From the NCBI RefSeq assembly GCF_003086295.3, contig NC_092047.1, forward strand, positions 120,348,949-120,412,948: DNA of 64,000 nucleotides, in the 5' to 3' direction. Positions 11,223-23,875 of the stretch are shown one piece after another. A model generated the notes under the pieces. It saw nothing but the letters and a program-made list of their open reading frames with translations, searched no databases and was not told the origin of the DNA. This stretch comes from Arachis hypogaea (lineage: Eukaryota > Streptophyta > Magnoliopsida > Fabales > Fabaceae). The position numbers and the translations under genes were made by a program. How positions within the stretch are numbered: position 1 is the first letter of the stretch; each line of letters begins with the position of its first letter.

Positions 11223-12990
11223 ATTTGTTTTGAATTTATGTGCATCTTTGTGTTTTAATAAATCAAATTCAGTATATATATGCAACTATTCTACTATTAG
11301 TTTGCACAAAATATTTTTCACTCTTATATTTGTTTCTACTTCTATTTCTTCTCATATCCTTAAAAACATATTACTGCTATTTTGTTCTAATTCAACATAC
11401 ATGACCAAAATAATGATACATGAAAAGCAAGCACTAATGACAACATGCTACGATCCATTAGGAAATCCAAATGTGACAGTCAAGGATCAAGGATTAATTC
11501 AATTTCGTAAAGCAATTCCATATTTGGTTAACAACATACTCAATTTAATTGAGTAATGTTCTTTTGAAAGGCTATCATGGATGAGTCCGTGACAATCTTA
11601 TTACTTAATTGAGATGCATCGAATTATATATTGAATCATTAGTTGAGACTTTGACGTATGTATATGTTTTAGAACTTGGATAAAATGATGGTTGTTAAGA
11701 TTCGAGGCCGTGACGCTTTAACAAATTAAATCTTAAATTGTATTATGAGGCGAAGAAGAGAGCTAAAGCTCATCATTATTGCGGTATCAATTATTTTCAA
11801 ACATTTAATAAGCAACATAGCACTTTCTTTCTTTTTCAAGTTTTTCGGGCAAACAAACACCTAGAGTAACTTTTTGAAAAGTTTCTAGCACCATAAGATA
11901 ATGCCAACTTCAAGATTATCACTAACTATTTTTTTGGGTCTTAAAAATGAAAGATGGTCTCACATTGGCCACAAACTCTGCACAGATGTGTAATTGGTCC
12001 CTGATCTTCCTTTTATTATCTAGATTATTAACCACAACCTTATGCTTCTTGCGGTTGGTATCGTACCTGGTAAGTGTAGTTTATGTGGAGTATAGTTAGC
12101 ACCACTAATAATAATAATAATAATAATAATAACAATAATAATAATAATAAATTTAGATTAATCTAATGGTTAATTCATTAGTCCAGTTAAGTAAGTAATG
12201 TTAACAATTCAAATCTTGTCTATTGCATACAATCACCTATTAATCAACAGCAAATTTATAAATAAAATTCAAATAAAAAATAGATTAATTTTTGACTTGT
12301 CAGATTAAGAGATACCATAAATAATAATAACGAGGAATGACGACATGCAATGGTTGTCCAATTTGAGAGGTTAGAGTAGTTTCCTAACGTCTTGACTCTT
12401 TTAGTTTATTGGTGAATTATTCTGTATATTTATTATTTATATGTGTTGTTTGTTTGATATATTTTTAATATAAAATTTATATTTTAATATGTATTTCATT
12501 CGTTGGTTATATATTATATATTCTCCCCTCCCAACATACGTATAAGTATTATTCCAAAGATAATTTATGTACATATAAAAAAATTAACCTAGTTTGACAT
12601 CTATTTATGATAGAATTATTGAAAAGTTTAAAAATATGAGATATCTCTCACCTCAATTCTAATACGATATGTTTCAGATGTTTATTTTTATTCTTTATAA
12701 TAAATACTATTTTAATGTTAGTATTTTTTTAATAATAATTCTCCAAAAACTCAAGAATATTATTTGGTGTAGGAATAATATTTTTCATATATATCAAAGA
12801 AGTGATTACCTTAGATTATTTGGTGAAGATCTAATTAATAGAATTCCTTTTTAAATTATTCTTATAGTTTAAGATTTAACAAATTTTGAAAAATAAAATT
12901 AATAGAGCTAAATCAATATACTTAATTAAATTTGAGATTTATATGCTTATAAGTTTAGATAAATGTACATTTCTGTCTATTCTAACTAAG
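11223..12990. other. Intergenic with (AAT)n tracts and a possible SINE relic
   Basis: No gene is recognised. Interrupted AAT repeats lie at about 12107-12150. The 108-codon frame at 11230-11556 has no recognisable domain, signal or splice context. Confidence 0.55.
12152..12320 (+). mobile_element. Diverged tRNA-derived SINE (probable)
   Basis: The order of phrases (CTAATGGTTAATTCATTAGTCC..., AACAATTCAAATCTTG, TGCATACAAT..., GATTAAGAGATACCATAAA) matches the SINE at 26052-26239 with heavy mutation. AAT-rich sequence on both sides may be the target duplication. Weaker than the other two copies. Confidence 0.35.
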
Positions 12991-13226
12991 AATAAGAAAG
13001 CTTACTTATTTAAAAGAAAACAACTAATTTAATTATTCTTCAAGTTATTCAAGGAATAATAACCATTTTTATTGAGGAAGAAAAAATATATTAAAATGTA
13101 TTTCAATTATGATGAATAATTTCCGAATCATCTCAAATTCAATAATTTCGAATACAAGCTAACCTGTACTTTATTTTAGCATTATCCCCTCAATAACGTA
13201 CTACTATATTTAAATATGAGCTATTA
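12991..13226 (+). repeat. 236-bp direct repeat, left copy
   Basis: By eye it matches 22892-23126 at above 90 percent, in the same orientation and on the other side of the LTR retrotransposon. Shared runs include AATAAGAAAGC, TTTTTATTGAGGAAGAAAA and TTTCGAATACAAGCTAACCT. It is non-coding, with no TG...CA ends and no clear target duplication. Confidence 0.8.
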
Positions 13227-13833
13227 TACAAGTCATTTATATTAACGCGCGCATATTTTTTTTCATATTGTTACTACAAGTTCTTCTTCTTTATTTATTG
13301 TAATTTTTTTCCTCCTTTCTTTTTCTCTGTTTCCTTCGTCACCAGTAATCTCATTATTATTATCTCATTATTAAAAATAATGAATAATTTAAATTCAGAT
13401 TGTCAATTGAACCATAATAAAATTGATTATTATTTTGAATCCAATCAAGTGGTTGAGGTGTGGTTCGATTCTAGTTAATTTTTTTGTTAGTAGTTTATAA
13501 TTCTGTAGGTGAATAATGATTCATTGTTGATGATTTGAATTGAATGTAATGTAAAAGTTTTACATTTAAAAAAATATTTTTTTTGTATTTGCAACAAATT
13601 TGGGTGCAACACGAAGATATTTGGGTGTAACACGAAGATATTTGAGTGTATTATTTAAGATTTTTCGGTATATATGTGCTGATAAGTTTTGCATATTTCA
13701 AAACTCTTCCTCTTCCTCTTCCTCATTTTCTGTTGTTTCTTCTTCTTTTTTTCATCATCATCACCATCTTCTTCTTCTTCTTCTTTTCTTATTCTTTTTT
13801 TCCTTTATTTTATACCTTTTCAAGTTTCTTCTT
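13227..13833. other. Intergenic repeat-like sequence before the retrotransposon
   Basis: Contains two tandem copies of GGGTGYAACACGAAGATATTT (13603-13645) followed by a pyrimidine-rich, TTC/TCT-rich stretch. Open frames here encode only Phe/Ser/Leu runs. Nothing points to a gene. Confidence 0.5.
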
Positions 13834-13838
13834 ATTCT

Positions 13839-15507
13839 TGTAGTGACCGACAAGAAAAAAAAAAAGAAAAGGGGGGGGGAGAGCACGTGGGGGGCACATG
13901 CCCCCACTTAAACATTTCTTTTCTCTTCTTCGTGCCCCCCTCCTTCGACACTCCCCTTCTTTCTTTCATTTCTTCTTTTATTTCTTCCTAACAACAACAC
14001 TAAAAATCCTCTCTTCTCTTCCCTTCTCAACTACAATTCCTCATCTCTTCTCCTTGCATCAACCACCCTATATCATCAAACTCACCTTTATCATCTTGCT
14101 TTCTTTTCTTCTCTACTCTACCTCTGTTTATTCAAAATCTTATTTTCTCAAAACCTCCAAATCATGTGATTTCAACTTAATGAGTGAAGGAACCATTCAA
14201 TCCTTGAGTTCCAATTATTATTGAGGCTTTAAGGTAACTCTTTGACTCAATAATTAGTCATATTCCAAATTTTTGTCATCTCTATATTTATGGGTATGTA
14301 TAAATCCGAATTAGGGTTATTAGGGTTAGAAAATTTGGGACTTTTATCAAGGTGAGTAAAATTATGTTAATTGACAATATTAGTAGCTCACAAATATCAT
14401 TATTGTCATATTTCTAGAGTTGTAGAATTATTGGACATCATTTGGTAGCTCGTTGACGCGCTCAGAGTTGCTTCCGGTTCTTTTGAATCAAGTTGTGAGT
14501 GGATATTATATCTATAATTGTTTTTAAATATATTATTATCAATATCTATGTTGAATCATTAATTTTGGAGTTTGAAAATATTTTATTATTGTGATTTCTG
14601 AATTTTTGAAAATAAATATTGATTTGTGAAACTTACAATTTTATAAAAATACACACGAGATGATATTTATATATTTTGTAAAGTATAAATGTTTTCTTAT
14701 TTGACCTTATGTAAATTTTAATTAAATTTTAGTATGCAATCCTATATATATTGATTTGCTATGGAATTTAGTAGTATGTTATAAGCACTAGAGATTTTTA
14801 TAAGTGATTTGGTTTGGATTGGTTTGGGAGACTCTGACTAGAAAACCGTAGTTAACGGCGGTTATGACGTTAACCTAGATGCATCTGGCTCAGACCTCAG
14901 CTAGCAGGGGCGTTGCTAGCCTAACGTGTAGGCCACACGTTGGATCTGTTATACCGTACGGACACACTAGAGGAAAAGGCTACCCTTAGAGGTGGAGCCG
15001 CCCTAGGTGTGTAATATTTGATTTGATTTGACTTCTGGAATGAGAACTCCCATTTCAGTTCATCCGCTTAACTATTTATCTAATGTTTGTATAATTAATT
15101 AATATGAATTCCTCATCTCCGAAAAGAAATATAATTTTCAAGGTAAACTCTGTATTGTCTCGTGTGGGTTATAGATGTAATGTTTACTCACTGAATTGCA
15201 AAACTCACCCTATTATATTCCCATGTTTTTCAGATACAGGAGGCATTCCAGGTTCCATTCCACCTGCCCCTCAGTAGATCTTAGTCATTTTGGTGAGCCC
15301 TTCTTCTTTCCAAGGGCTAAGTAATTATGTAATGGAACCTTTGCTCAAAATTTAGATTATGTCAATGCTCCATATGTCACAGGCAGGATCCTCGTGTGGG
15401 TTATGTTATTTTGAATCTTGAACTGTTTAGGTAGTGATTACGATTTGGTTATGTAAGACTTATGGTTTTAACTATGTACTCTAGCTATCAACTTGATATA
15501 TATATAT

Positions 15508-15544
<37 letters not shown>

Positions 15545-15762
15545 GATGCGTATTTTGGATATATTTGGTTGTGGATATGGTTGGAATATGTTGTTGTCTT
15601 TGGAAATGGATGTTTATTTTTGATATAGGGAGTTAATACTTATGTTGGTAAGGTCCTAGAAACAGAGGAGGTTCTGTCCGTTTTTCTGAAAAATTTGGTC
15701 GTTTGGCTTGCTGAGGGACTTGTCCCTTGAGCGCCAGTCATGGCTGGATTCGGGCCATGACA
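13839..15762 (+). repeat. 5' LTR of the gypsy element
   Basis: 1,924 bp with TG...CA ends. It contains a poly-G/poly-A patch near its start and an interrupted (TA)n tract at about 15498-15543. Short open frames inside, including 13600-14224, are not genes: the same frame recurs in the 3' LTR. Confidence 0.95.
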
Positions 15763-15765
15763 AAG

Positions 15766-15777
15766 TGGTATCAGAGC
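15766..15777 (+). promoter_or_regulatory. Primer-binding site (initiator tRNA-Met)
   Basis: TGGTATCAGAGC is complementary to the 3' end of plant initiator methionine tRNA. It lies three bases after the 5' LTR, where minus-strand DNA synthesis would be primed. Confidence 0.93.
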
Positions 15778-15957
15778 TTTAGGTTTTCCTGTGTAATATG
15801 GAGCAAGTGTCCTTTAGTAAGATCACAATTGTGCAAATGGAAGCCGGCCCATTTTCATAAAGTGTGATGTTACTAGAGGCCTATAGGAAGTTGTCCTCAA
15901 TCTTTTGGTCTCATAATTCTTTCTGTCTGTCCTATTGTCTTCGAACTCCATATATAT

Positions 15958-18900
15958 ATGTCGTTGGTGATTCAATCGCTCTACTTACTCGATAGGTGGA
16001 AGATGCCACCTAAGAAAAGACGGGGTGGAACTGTTGGTGCTCCTGATACTGCTGAATCCAATAGGGCAGTTTCTCCGCCACTTGGAGCGCTTCGACAAAG
16101 GCCAAGGAGCCAAAGGATAGCTGATAGGCGCGAAGGAGAGAACCCTGTAGTAAGAGAGGCTCAACTGGACTTAGCGGCTGAATTAAGGGGAATGAATCAA
16201 ACCCTTAATGCGGTATTACAGGTCCTAACAAATCAAAATAGGGACGGAGCAGGAATTCCTAGTATGCCAAATCCTCAGCCTCATAGAGTTCATCAATTGT
16301 TTGGGGATCAAGAGCCGCCAATTGAAAAGTATTTGAAGTTGAATTCGTCCACTTTCAATGGAGATTCATTGGATGAAGATCCACAACAATATCTGGAGGA
16401 TGCAAAGAAAGCTATTCGAGCTCTCAAGTGCACCAAGGAATGGGCTGTTGAATTAGTATCCTACAACTTGCGTGGTTCAGCAAGGTATTGGTATGAGTCT
16501 CTTCTTGAGAGCAAAGAAGCAGCTGGACTTCCTCCTCCTTCTTGGGAAGAGTTTACTGAAGAGTTTCTTGCTCGATTCTATCCAGCTAACAAGCAAGCAG
16601 AAGATGCAATTGCCTTTGAAAGATTAAGGCAAGAGAATATGACAGTGACTGAGTATGCTAAGGAGTTTACTAGACTTTCTAAGAGTGCTCCGTACTTGGT
16701 GAATTCAGAAGAGATGAAAGTTCGTCGTTTCGTTCGTGGATTGGCAGAACCTATGTTCACTACTCTTATGCCTGAAGTCGGACGCATGTCTTTTAAGGAT
16801 GTCCTAAACTCTGCCTATGGAATTGAAACTGGGATAGCGGAGAGAAATGCTTTTAAGGATGTTGGAAAGAAGCCCAAGATGAAGGGACAATTTTCTGGTG
16901 GATCTAGTTTAGGAGGATTTCAGTCTCATCATGGTCAAACTAATCAGCAAGGTTATTCGGGGTATCGAGCTCGTCCTCAAGCATCTTTTGGTGGGGTTGC
17001 TTCTTTTGGATCTGCTTCCATGAGTGTTTCGAATCCCAGACCTTTTGTTAAGAGCACCTCTCAATCTAGTGCACAGGGTTCAAATCAGACAAGACCAGCT
17101 CAGCCTTACTGCCATCAGTGTGGGAGTTACCATTCTGGTATATGTTTCAAGACTACTGGAGCATGTTTTGGTTGTGGTCAATATGGTCATCTTAGGAGAG
17201 ATTGTCCAAATGCTAGAGGAGGCTTTGCTCCAGGCATTGCACGTCCTACAACACCAATGCCATCATCTTCAGCTATGTCTATTGGAAATTCTTCTGGTCC
17301 TAGTGGCAGAGGAGCAGGTGGCAGGGGTCAGACTTATAACAGAGGAGGGAGCCAAAGAGGAAGAGGTCAGGCACGTGTGTATGCCTTAACACGTCAAGAT
17401 GCTCAAGCTTCTCATGCTGTGGTGGCAGGTACTTTACAAGTTTGTTCTTTAGATGCTCGAGTGTTATTTGATACGGGTTCTCATTATTCATATGTATCTC
17501 CACATCTTGCATCTCGTTTCGATAAACAACCTGAACTATTATCCCACCCATTTCATGTTGGCACTCCGCTTGGAGTCTCCACGATGGTTCGAGTCGTATT
17601 TCGGTCTTGTGTTGTTAGAATTAATACCGTTGAAACCTTAGCTGATTTGATCCTTTTAGAACCAATGGAAGATATTGATGTCATCTTAGGCATGGATTGG
17701 TTAGTAGCTTGTCATGCTGATGTGGGCTGTTACTCCAAAACTGTAAAGTTTGACATACCGGGTATCTCACCTTTTGTTTTTAAGGGTGATGACTGTCCCA
17801 CTTTAGCTAGCATCATCTCATCTATGAGTGCTATGCAATTGATGGATAAGGGAAACCAAGGATTTCTGGCAGTTGTTAGAGATGTTGATGCCGAAGTGCC
17901 TAGTCTTGATCATGTTCCGATTGTTAGAGAATACCCTGACGTGTTCCCTGATGAGCTACCGGGGATGCCGCCTGATCGTGAAGTTGAGTTTTCCATAGAA
18001 TTGACTCCGGGAGTCCAACCTGTGTCCATTCCTCCCTATCGTATGGCTCCAACTGAGTTACGAGAATTAAAAGTTCAATTGGAAGATATGCTAGAGAAAG
18101 GATTCATTCGTCCTAGCACTTCTCCGTGGGGAGCTCCTGTTCTATTCGTAAAGAAGAAGGATGGGACGATGCGACTATGTGTGGATTATCGTCAGCTCAA
18201 TAAGATAACTGTTCGCAACAAGTATCCATTGCCAAGAATCGATGATTTGTTTGATCAACTTCAAGGAGCTACCTGTTTCTCAAAAATCGACTTGCGTTCA
18301 GGGTACCATCAATTGAAGATAAAAGAGGAAGACATTCCGAAAACTGCTTTTCGTACTCGCTATGGGCATTATGAGTTCTTAGTAATGTCCTTTGGCCTGA
18401 CGAATGCGCCTGCAGCTTTCATGGACTTAATGAATCGAGTCTTCAAACCTTTCTTAGATCGCTTTGTTATCGTCTTCATCGATGATATCTTGGTGTATTC
18501 GAAAAGTGCTACGGAGCATGAGTATCATTTGAGGATTGTGTTACAAACCTTAAGGGATCACAAGCTCTATGCTAAGTTTTCTAAATGTGAGTTTTGGCTT
18601 GATCAAGTGACATTCTTGGGGCATGTGGTATCAAAAGATGGAATCATGGTGGATCCAAAGAAGGTTGAAGCCGTTCAGAAGTGGCCAAGGCCAACTACAG
18701 TGACAGAAATTCGCAGCTTCCTAGGGTTGGCCGGTTACTATCGGCGATTCATCAAGGACTTTTCGAGAATTTCGGCACCATTAACCAAGTTAACTCAGAA
18801 GAATGTGAAGTTTCAATGGTCAGAAGCTTGTGAGGAAAGTTTTCAGACACTTAAGGCTTGTCTAACCTCAGCACCAGTTCTTGTTTTACCTTCTGGGTCT

Positions 18901-20850
18901 GGGGGATTCTCAGTCTTTTGTGATGCATCTCGGATAGGACTTGGTTGTGTATTAATGCAGCATGGCCGCGTTATTGCCTATGCCTCGCGACAACTCAAGA
19001 AGCATGAGCAGAATTATCCAACTCATGACCTGGAGATGGCAGCGGTCGTCTTTGCTTTAAAGATTTGGAGACATTACCTTTATGGTGAGACCTGTGAGAT
19101 CTATACGGATCACAAGAGTTTGAAGTATATATTCCAACAAAAGGATTTAAATTTAAGGCAACGGAGATGGATGGAGTTGCTAAAAGATTATGATTGTACC
19201 ATTTTGTATCATCCTGGAAAGGCAAATGTTGTAGCAGATGCCCTCAGTAGGAAATCTATGGGTAGCTTGGCCCATATCACTCTTGGAAGGAGATCAATTG
19301 TTGAAGAAGTCCATCAATTGAAGGCCAGTGGAATTCAATTTGATCTTGGAGAATCAGGAGTTTTCTTAGCACATGTTCGAACCCAATCTTCCCTGATAGA
19401 ACAGATCAAGGTTGCACAAAGTGATGATCCGAAACTAAGAAAGCTTATGGAAGATGTTCGCAATGGGAGGAACTTAGACTTTTCTCTTGATCAAGATGTT
19501 TTGCGTTGTGGTCAACGCTTATGTGTGCCAGATAACCCCGACTTGAAGAAAGCTATTTTGGAGGAGGCTCACAATTCTAAGTATACCGTTCATCCAGGCT
19601 CCAATAAGATGTATCAAGATTTGAAACAATTGTTTTGGTGGGAAGGCATGAAGAAAGACATAGGAGTTTTTGTTTCTCATTGCTTAACTTGCCAACAAGT
19701 TAAAGCTGAACATCAAAGACCTGCTGGGTTATTACAACAGATTGAGATACCTGAATGGAAGTGGGAAAGGATTACAATGGATTTTGTAACAGGCTTACCT
19801 CGTAGTTTTAAAGGTTTTGATTCAATTTGGGTAATTGTGGATAGAATGACGAAGTCAGCTCACTTTCTTCCGGTGAAAACAACTTTCAGTGCAGCTCGGT
19901 ATACTCAACTTTATGTTGATGAGATAGTTAAGCTACATGGAATTCCAGTGTCCATTATTTCAGATCGCGGGCCCCAGTTCACCTCTCATTTTTGGAAATC
20001 TTTTCAAAAAGCGTTAGGAACTCGTCTAGATCTTAGCACAGCTTTTCACCCTCAAGCCGATGGGCAATCAGAGAGGACGATCCAGATATTGGAAGACATG
20101 TTAAGGTGTTGTGTTCTAGATTTTGGTGGGAATTGGGACTGCTATCTACCTTTGATCGAGTTCTCTTATAATAATAGTTATCAAGCCAGCATTCAAATGG
20201 CACCATTTGAGGCTCTTTATGGGAGAAGATGCAGGTCACCTATTGGGTGGTTTGAGGTTGGTGAGGTTAAGCTTTTAGGGCCAAATTTGGTACATGATGC
20301 GGTTGAGAAGGTTCGCATAATAAGAGAACGTTTATTAGCAGCTCAGAGTAGGCAGAAGGCTTATGTTGATAACAGAAGGCGTAACTTAGAGTTTTCAGTG
20401 GGTGATCAGGTATTTCTGAGAGTGTCGCCTATGAAGGGAGTGATGAGGTTTGGGAAAAGAGGCAAGCTTAGTCCTCGATACATTGGTCCATTTGAGATAC
20501 TGGACAGAATAGGTGCAGTTGCTTACCGCTTGGCATTGCCGCCTGAGTTGTCTATGATTCATCCAGTATTTCATGTATCAATGTTGCGCAAATACCTTCC
20601 CGACCCATCTCATGTGCTTGCACCACAAGCCATAGAGCTACAGGAGGATTTATCATTTGAAGAGGAACCAGTGGCTATAGTTGATCGCCAAGTAAAGAAA
20701 CTACGTTCTAAAGAGATAGCATCTGTGAAAGTTGTTTGGAAGAATCATTCGGTAGAAGAAGCAACTTGGGAAGTGGAGGACGCTATGCGCGACAAATATC
20801 CGTATTTGTTTGAGTCTAAAGGTAACTATCACACTTATCACCGTATATAA
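15958..20850 (+). CDS. Gag-Pol polyprotein of the Ty3/gypsy retrotransposon
   Basis: A single 1,630-codon frame encodes all proteins for element replication. Translation more likely starts at the second Met (16003, MPPKKRRGG). Gag covers about residues 110-300 and is followed by a Cys/His pair [12 protein letters not shown] (385-396) and a CCHC knuckle [14 protein letters not shown] (403-416). The protease has DTGS at 505-508. Reverse transcriptase has the FIDD form of the catalytic box (840-843). RNase H starts near FCDAS (D989). Integrase has an HHCC zinc module, then D1275, D1336 and E1372, an intact D,D(35)E triad. The C-terminal about 75 residues ([16 protein letters not shown]) are chromodomain-like. 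There are no stops or frameshifts, so the frame may be functional; expression cannot be judged. Confidence 0.95.
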   Translation: MSLVIQSLYLLDRWKMPPKKRRGGTVGAPDTAESNRAVSPPLGALRQRPRSQRIADRREGENPVVREAQLDLAAELRGMNQTLNAVLQVLTNQNRDGAGIPSMPNPQPHRVHQLFGDQEPPIEKYLKLNSSTFNGDSLDEDPQQYLEDAKKAIRALKCTKEWAVELVSYNLRGSARYWYESLLESKEAAGLPPPSWEEFTEEFLARFYPANKQAEDAIAFERLRQENMTVTEYAKEFTRLSKSAPYLVNSEEMKVRRFVRGLAEPMFTTLMPEVGRMSFKDVLNSAYGIETGIAERNAFKDVGKKPKMKGQFSGGSSLGGFQSHHGQTNQQGYSGYRARPQASFGGVASFGSASMSVSNPRPFVKSTSQSSAQGSNQTRPAQPYCHQCGSYHSGICFKTTGACFGCGQYGHLRRDCPNARGGFAPGIARPTTPMPSSSAMSIGNSSGPSGRGAGGRGQTYNRGGSQRGRGQARVYALTRQDAQASHAVVAGTLQVCSLDARVLFDTGSHYSYVSPHLASRFDKQPELLSHPFHVGTPLGVSTMVRVVFRSCVVRINTVETLADLILLEPMEDIDVILGMDWLVACHADVGCYSKTVKFDIPGISPFVFKGDDCPTLASIISSMSAMQLMDKGNQGFLAVVRDVDAEVPSLDHVPIVREYPDVFPDELPGMPPDREVEFSIELTPGVQPVSIPPYRMAPTELRELKVQLEDMLEKGFIRPSTSPWGAPVLFVKKKDGTMRLCVDYRQLNKITVRNKYPLPRIDDLFDQLQGATCFSKIDLRSGYHQLKIKEEDIPKTAFRTRYGHYEFLVMSFGLTNAPAAFMDLMNRVFKPFLDRFVIVFIDDILVYSKSATEHEYHLRIVLQTLRDHKLYAKFSKCEFWLDQVTFLGHVVSKDGIMVDPKKVEAVQKWPRPTTVTEIRSFLGLAGYYRRFIKDFSRISAPLTKLTQKNVKFQWSEACEESFQTLKACLTSAPVLVLPSGSGGFSVFCDASRIGLGCVLMQHGRVIAYASRQLKKHEQNYPTHDLEMAAVVFALKIWRHYLYGETCEIYTDHKSLKYIFQQKDLNLRQRRWMELLKDYDCTILYHPGKANVVADALSRKSMGSLAHITLGRRSIVEEVHQLKASGIQFDLGESGVFLAHVRTQSSLIEQIKVAQSDDPKLRKLMEDVRNGRNLDFSLDQDVLRCGQRLCVPDNPDLKKAILEEAHNSKYTVHPGSNKMYQDLKQLFWWEGMKKDIGVFVSHCLTCQQVKAEHQRPAGLLQQIEIPEWKWERITMDFVTGLPRSFKGFDSIWVIVDRMTKSAHFLPVKTTFSAARYTQLYVDEIVKLHGIPVSIISDRGPQFTSHFWKSFQKALGTRLDLSTAFHPQADGQSERTIQILEDMLRCCVLDFGGNWDCYLPLIEFSYNNSYQASIQMAPFEALYGRRCRSPIGWFEVGEVKLLGPNLVHDAVEKVRIIRERLLAAQSRQKAYVDNRRRNLEFSVGDQVFLRVSPMKGVMRFGKRGKLSPRYIGPFEILDRIGAVAYRLALPPELSMIHPVFHVSMLRKYLPDPSHVLAPQAIELQEDLSFEEEPVAIVDRQVKKLRSKEIASVKVVWKNHSVEEATWEVEDAMRDKYPYLFESKGNYHTYHRI

Positions 20851-20877
20851 ATTCGAAATTCGGGGACCGAATTTCTT

Positions 20878-20890
20878 AAGGGGGAGAGAA
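20878..20890 (+). promoter_or_regulatory. Polypurine tract
   Basis: AAGGGGGAGAGAA lies immediately before the 3' LTR, the expected primer site for plus-strand synthesis. Confidence 0.9.
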
Positions 20891-22549
20891 TGTAGTGACC
20901 AACAAGAAAAAAAAAAAGAAAAGGGGGGGGGGGGGAGAGCACGTGGGGGGCACATGCCCCCACTTAAACATTTCTTTTCTCTTCTCCGTGCCCCCCTCCT
21001 TCGACACTCCCCTTCTTTCTTTCATTTCTTCTTTTATTTCTTCCTAACAACAACACTAAAAATCCTCTCTTCTCTTCCCTTCTCAACTACAATTCCTCAT
21101 CTCTTCTCCTTGCATCAACCACCCTATATCATCAAACTCACCTTTATCATCTTGCTTTCTTTTCTTCTCTACTCTACCTCTGTTTATTCAAAATCTTATT
21201 TTCTCAAAACCTCCAAATCATGTGATTTCAACTTAATGAGTGAAGGAACCATTCAATCCTTGAGTTCCAATTATTATTGAGGCTTTAAGGTAACTCTTTG
21301 ACTCAATAATTAGTCATATTCCCAATTTTTGTCATCTCTATATTTATGGGTATGTATAAATCCGAATTAGGGTTATTAGGGTTAGAAAATTTGGGACTTT
21401 TATCAAGGTGAGTAAAATTATGTTAATTGACAATATTAGTAGCTCACAAATATCATTATTGTCATATTTCTAGAGTTGTAGAATTATTGGACATCATTTG
21501 GTAGCTCGTTGACGCGCTCAGAGTTGCTTCCGGTTCTTTTGAATCAAGTTGTGAGTGGATATTATATCTATAATTGTTTTTAAATATATTATTATCAATA
21601 TCTATGTTGAATCATTAATTTTGGAGTTTGAAAATATTTTATTATTGTGATTTCTGAATTTTTGAAAATAAATATTGATTTGTGAAACTTACAATTTTAT
21701 AAAAATACACACGAGATGATATTTATATATTTTGTAAAGTATAAATGTTTTCTTATTTGACCTTATGTAAATTTTAATTAAATTTTAGTATGCAATCCTA
21801 TATATATTGATTTGCTATGGAATTTAGTAGTATGTTATAAGCACTAGAGATTTTTATAAGTGATTTGGTTTGGATTGGTTTGGGAGACTCTGACTAGAAA
21901 ACCGTAGTTAACGGCGGTTATGACGTTAACCTAGATGCATCTGGCTCAGACCTCAGCTAGCAGGGGCGTTGCTAGCCTAACGTGTAGGCCACACGTTGGA
22001 TCTGTTATACCGTACGGACACACTAGAGGAAAAGGCTACCCTTAGAGGTGGAGCCGCCCTAGGTGTGTAATATTTGATTTGATTTGACTTCTGGAATGAG
22101 AACTCCCATTTCAGTTCATCCGCTTAACTATTTATCTAATGTTTGTATAATTAATTAATATGAATTCCTCATCTCCGAAAAGAAATATAATTTTCAAGGT
22201 AAACTCTGTATTGTCTCGTGTGGGTTATAGATGTAATGTTTACTCACTGAGTTGCAAAACTCACCCTATTATATTCCCATGTTTTTCAGATACAGGAGGC
22301 ATTCCAGGTTCCATTCCACCTGCCCCTCAGTAGATCTTAGTCATTTTGGTGAGCCCTTCTTCTTTCCAAGGGCTAAGTAATTATGTAATGGAACCTTTGC
22401 TCAAAATTTAGATTATGTCAATGCTCCATATGTCACAGGCAGGATCCTCGTGTGGGTTATGTTATTTTGAATCTTGAACTGTTTAGGTAGTGATTACGAT
22501 TTGGTTATGTAAGACTTATGGTTTTAACTATGTACTCTAGCTATCAACT

Positions 22550-22607
<58 letters not shown>

Positions 22608-22821
22608 CGTATTTTGGATATATTTGGTTGTGGATATGGTTGGAATATGTTGTTGTCTTTGGAAATGGATGTTTATTTTTGATATAGGGAGTTAATACTT
22701 ATGTTGGTAAGGTCCTAGAAACAGAGGAGGTTCTGTCCGTTTTTCTGAAAAATTTGGTCGTTTGGCTTGCTGAGGGACTTGTCCCTTGAGCGCCAGTCAT
22801 GGCTGGATTCGGGCCATGACA
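20891..22821 (+). repeat. 3' LTR of the gypsy element
   Basis: 1,931 bp and nearly identical to the 5' LTR. Visible substitutions are at CCAAC/CCGAC near the start, CTCCG/CTTCG, CCCAA/CCAAA and GAGTTGC/GAATTGC. The G-run and the (TA)n tract (about 22552-22603) are longer than in the 5' copy. Confidence 0.95.
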
Positions 22822-22891
22822 ATTCTACTCTATTAACAAAAATAAAAACAAAAAAAAAAGTCAAACAAAAAAAAAATCACATAATCTTTAA

Positions 22892-23126
22892 AATAAGAAA
22901 GCATACTTATTTAAAAGAAAACAAATAATTTAATTATTCTTTAAGTTATTCAAAGAATAAAAACCATTTTTATTGAGGAAGAAAACATATATTAAAATGT
23001 ATTTCAATTATGATGATTAATTTCCAAATAATCTCAAATTCAATAATTTCGAATACAAGCTAACCTGTATTTTTTTTAGCATTATTCCCTCAATAAAGTA
23101 CTACTATATTTAAATATGAATTACTA
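22892..23126 (+). repeat. 236-bp direct repeat, right copy
   Basis: Partner of 12991-13226, 70 bases beyond the 3' LTR end. Removing the retrotransposon would bring the two copies to about 0.68 kb apart. Confidence 0.8.
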
Positions 23127-23160
23127 TATTTTAAATTAAAAAAATGTGGTGTTTAAATTA

Positions 23161-23322
23161 GAGAAAATCTAAAAAATTAATATTTTTATTAAAATTTGAT
23201 CAATACTTAATTAACTAATAAAAAATGAATAATTTAATATTATTAAATATAATCTTACACTATTAAAAATACAAATTAATAATAACTAATTGACAGAATT
23301 TGCTAATCTGTAATACTCCTCT
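23161..23322 (+). mobile_element. Short MITE-like element, copy 2
   Basis: Diverged relative of 6944-7111 in the same orientation, with AT-enriched changes. It is non-coding. Confidence 0.5.
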
Positions 23323-23544
23323 TTAATTTATGTTTGTTTTGGATATCAATGATTCCTCGTTTCCTTGCCAACTAATTGATGTCATCGTTAAACAAAATTA
23401 ATTAGTTGGCATTTATCTATTTTATATCTACATACATGTGTGTGTATGTGTTGGCAAGTATTATATGATGATGGCCGTTAGCAGTGGAATTGGGTCTACC
23501 CGAATCAAATTTTAATTTTGACATGGTTGGCTTATATTGTAAAT

Positions 23545-23866
23545 GTATTTCGCTAAGGAGATAATAGACTATTTATACAATGTGTATAATACGTTATTGA
23601 GTTACAAAATAAACATCTCTTATACTATTTAGAATAACTATTCGAGGGATAATAAACATCTTTTCAAAAGTTTAAACTGATTTTAGGGTCACCAAAATCG
23701 AACTCTTAACCTTTTGAATCTAGCGCTCTAATACCATGTCATGATACCACTCATCCGAAAAGTTTCAACTGATGAAAAAATGTAACACTAATAATTATAT
23801 CTCTAATACTCCATAAATTTTTATTATATATTGTATAAATATTCTATTGACTCCTCATATTTTCTC
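23545..23866 (-). mobile_element. 322-bp Mutator-type MITE with tRNA-like interior
   Basis: Exact 9-bp target duplications ATTGTAAAT flank it (23536-23544 and 23867-23875). The ends are imperfect inverted repeats of about 35 bp: the left reads ...CTAAGGAGATAATAGACTATTTATAC, and the right in reverse reads ...TATGAGGAGTCAATAGAATATTTATAC. On the minus strand the interior contains GGATGAGTGGTATCAT and AGAGTTCGATTTTGG, spaced like A and B boxes of a tRNA. It is non-coding. A truncated relative lies at 6346-6560 in the opposite orientation. Confidence 0.75.
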
Positions 23867-23875
23867 ATTGTAAAT

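Larger units (their letters stand above)
13834..22826 (+). mobile_element. Complete Ty3/gypsy (Tekay/Del-like chromovirus) LTR retrotransposon with target duplication
   Basis: The element proper is 13839-22821 (8,983 bp), flanked by the perfect 5-bp duplication ATTCT at 13834-13838 and 22822-22826. The LTRs (13839-15762 and 20891-22821) begin TGTAGTGACC and end GGGCCATGACA. A primer-binding site, one continuous gag-pol frame and a polypurine tract are all present. I count only about four base substitutions between the LTRs, apart from length changes in homopolymer and TA tracts, so the insertion is recent. Lineage follows from the domain order (integrase after RNase H) and the chromodomain-like C-terminus. 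It could be autonomous. Confidence 0.95.

Noticed and set aside
13600..14224. Phe/Ser/Leu-rich frames at the retrotransposon's left end
   Set aside because: They run across the LTR boundary and recur in the 3' LTR (20810-21280); composition is low-complexity and there is no gene family match.
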